A stretch of DNA of 6,747 nucleotides, taken from positions 1-6,747 of the forward strand of contig CAMLOF010000163.1 in the NCBI GenBank assembly GCA_946481585.1. The letters run 5' to 3'. This document shows, in pieces, positions 5,781-6,747 of the stretch. Position numbers and translations under genes: made by a program. The notes beneath the pieces are model-generated. The model made no database searches. It was not told the DNA's origin and saw only the letters and a list, made by a program, of their open reading frames with translations. The first letter of the stretch is position 1, and the number at the start of each line of letters is the position of its first letter. The stretch is from an uncultured Macromonas sp. Its GTDB lineage: Bacteria; Pseudomonadota; Gammaproteobacteria; Burkholderiales; Burkholderiaceae.

Positions 5781-6131
5781 ATGACCTTGGCCGCCAACAT
5801 CGCCGTCGCGCTGATCGCCCTGCTGCACATCTGGATTCTGGTGCTGGAAATGTTCCTGTGGGACAAGCCCGCCGGACTCAAGGCATTTGGCAAACCTCTG
5901 GAGTTTGCCCGCGCCACCAAGGTGCTGGCGGCCAACCAGGGGCTGTACAACGGCTTCCTGGCCGCCGGGCTGCTGTGGGGCCTGGGCACGGGCAAGGTTG
6001 ACGTGCAAATCTTCTTCCTGGCCTGCGTGCTCGTCGCGGGCATTTACGGCTCGGCCACGGCCAGCCGCAAGATACTCTTCATACAGGCGATTCCCGCCGC
6101 CATTGGACTGGCCCTGGTGGTGTTGGCCTGA
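5781..6131 (+). CDS. DUF1304 domain-containing membrane protein
   Basis: A 116-aa inner-membrane protein with four predicted helices (about 4-26, 49-70, 74-91 and 98-115). The DUF1304 pattern is clear: LLHIWILVLEMFLW in helix one (14-27), ANQGLYNGFLAAGL at 51-64, and GIYGSATASRKILFIQ at 87-102. No function is established for this family. The ATG at 5781 has AGGA at 5771-5774, six bases upstream, and 16 bp separate it from the yqaE-like gene, so the two are probably co-transcribed. Codon use is strongly GC3, like the core genes, so this pair appears native. No rho-independent terminator follows on the plus strand. Confidence 0.93.
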   Translation: MTLAANIAVALIALLHIWILVLEMFLWDKPAGLKAFGKPLEFARATKVLAANQGLYNGFLAAGLLWGLGTGKVDVQIFFLACVLVAGIYGSATASRKILFIQAIPAAIGLALVVLA

Positions 6132-6134
6132 GGC

Positions 6135-6164
6135 AACGGGTAAAAACGGCGCCCCCGTTAAAAT
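6135..6164 (+). promoter_or_regulatory. Putative tkt promoter with overlapping dyad
   Basis: TAAAAT at 6159-6164 matches five of six bases of a sigma-70 -10 box, in the GTTAAAATC context common upstream of betaproteobacterial genes; the -35 position is poor. An inverted repeat AACGGG (6135-6140) / CCCGTT (6154-6159) runs into the -10, and an alternative shorter stem AACGG (6145-6149) / CCGTT (6155-6159) uses the same right arm. Expected transcript start is near 6171. Confidence 0.4.
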
Positions 6165-6180
6165 CATGGGTTTGTCGATC

Positions 6181-6196
6181 CGCGGCGCCTGCCGCG
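6181..6196 (+). promoter_or_regulatory. GC-only leader hairpin before tkt
   Basis: CGCGGC (6181-6186), loop GCCT, GCCGCG (6191-6196): a perfect 6-bp all-GC stem with a four-base loop in the presumed 5' untranslated leader. It ends 13 bases before the GAGG Shine-Dalgarno at 6210-6213. It could stabilise the mRNA 5' end or tune translation; in GC-rich DNA it could also be chance. No T-run follows, so it is not a terminator. Confidence 0.4.
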
Positions 6197-6218
6197 CGCC
6201 ACTTACCCCGAGGCCCAC

Positions 6219-6747
6219 ATGACCGCCGCCACCACATCCGCAGTTTCCGCACAGACCATGGCCAACGCCATCCGCGCCCTGGCCATGGACGCCGTGCAGC
6301 AAGCCAATTCCGGCCACCCCGGCGCCCCCATGGGCATGGCCGACATGGCCGTGGCACTGTGGAGCCGCCACCTGCGGCACAACCCCACCAACCCGCAATG
6401 GGCCGACCGCGACCGCTTCGTGCTGTCCAACGGGCACGGCTCCATGCTGATCTATTCGCTGCTGCACCTGAGCGGCTACAAGCTGCCCATTGGCGAACTG
6501 AAGAACTTCCGCCAGCTTCACAGCAAGACCGCCGGCCACCCCGAAGTGGGCATCACCCCGGGCGTGGAAACCACCACCGGCCCGCTGGGTCAGGGCATCA
6601 CCAACGCCGTGGGCATGGCGCTGGCCGAAAAATTGCTGGCCGCCGAGTTCAACCGCGAAGGCCACCAGATCGTTGACCACCGCACCTACGTGTTCCTGGG
6701 CGACGGCTGCCTGATGGAAGGCATCAGCCACGAGGCCTGCGCCCTGG
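6219..6747 (+). CDS. tkt: Transketolase, N-terminal part (cut by right edge)
   Basis: Transketolase is a cytoplasmic thiamine-diphosphate and Mg enzyme that moves two-carbon units between sugar phosphates in the pentose phosphate pathway and, where present, the Calvin cycle. The 176 complete codons visible cover the start of the pyrophosphate-binding domain: [20 protein letters not shown] (17-36), the [13 protein letters not shown] block with the cofactor-site His73, GHPE (106-109), TTTGPLGQG (118-126), and GDGCLMEG (161-168), which begins the GDG...N thiamine-diphosphate motif. Full-length proteins are about 660-680 aa, so about three quarters is outside the window. ATG 6219 has GAGG at 6210-6213. 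By hand count about 89% of codons end in G or C. The gene lies 87 bp after DUF1304 and has its own apparent promoter. In this bacterial group it is often followed by a gap gene, which cannot be checked here. Confidence 0.97.
   Translation, partial: MTAATTSAVSAQTMANAIRALAMDAVQQANSGHPGAPMGMADMAVALWSRHLRHNPTNPQWADRDRFVLSNGHGSMLIYSLLHLSGYKLPIGELKNFRQLHSKTAGHPEVGITPGVETTTGPLGQGITNAVGMALAEKLLAAEFNREGHQIVDHRTYVFLGDGCLMEGISHEACAL

Noticed and set aside
6135..6164. Rho-independent terminator after DUF1304
   Set aside because: The stem is followed by AAAATC, not a T-run, on the plus strand. A T-run exists only on the minus strand, where no gene ends.
5769..6731. 320-codon minus-strand open frame opposite DUF1304 and tkt
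   Set aside because: It spans two genes with clear family matches and an intergenic promoter on the other strand, so it is an antisense artefact.

Overview
The window is GC-rich (roughly mid-60s per cent by eye). It looks like the chromosome of a betaproteobacterium in the order Burkholderiales, most likely family Comamonadaceae (Acidovorax/Hydrogenophaga-like). This rests on the pepP-murU pairing, the style of the transketolase and YqaE/DUF1304 proteins, and the strong G/C preference at third codon positions in the core genes. The genus is inference. There is no rRNA, tRNA, CRISPR array, insertion sequence or recognisable defence system.

Layout from left to right. (1) Positions 1-1861, minus strand: a probable two-gene operon of murU (nucleotidyltransferase of peptidoglycan recycling) followed by pepP (Xaa-Pro aminopeptidase, cut by the left edge). 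(2) Positions 1862-1948: an 87-bp divergent promoter region with a perfect 6-bp inverted repeat beside the murU start and a strong Shine-Dalgarno for the rightward gene. (3) Positions 1949-3542, plus strand: three tightly packed genes, namely a DUF1993 protein, a four-helix membrane protein whose start overlaps the previous stop (ATGA), and an unrecognised 209-aa soluble protein. This block has clearly lower third-position GC than its surroundings and looks like an accessory insertion. (4) Positions 3535-4434, minus strand: a LysR-type regulator whose stop overlaps the end of the third gene by 8 bp. It is divergent from (5) an EamA/DMT-family exporter at 4602-5462. (6) Positions 5573-6131, plus strand: two small membrane protein genes, YqaE/Pmp3 family and DUF1304, 16 bp apart. 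(7) Position 6219 to the right edge, plus strand: the start of transketolase, with its own leader holding a -10-like TAAAAT and a GC hairpin.

How the parts fit: murU and pepP are housekeeping (cell-wall recycling and peptide turnover), and tkt is central carbon metabolism (pentose phosphate or Calvin cycle). The LysR/EamA pair is a standard regulator-plus-exporter module of unknown substrate. The part most worth a second look is the three-gene block 1949-3542. It is co-translated, compositionally distinct and convergent-overlapping with lysR, and its last two products cannot be placed in a named family from sequence alone. No complete new system can be proven here; that block is the best candidate for undescribed biology.
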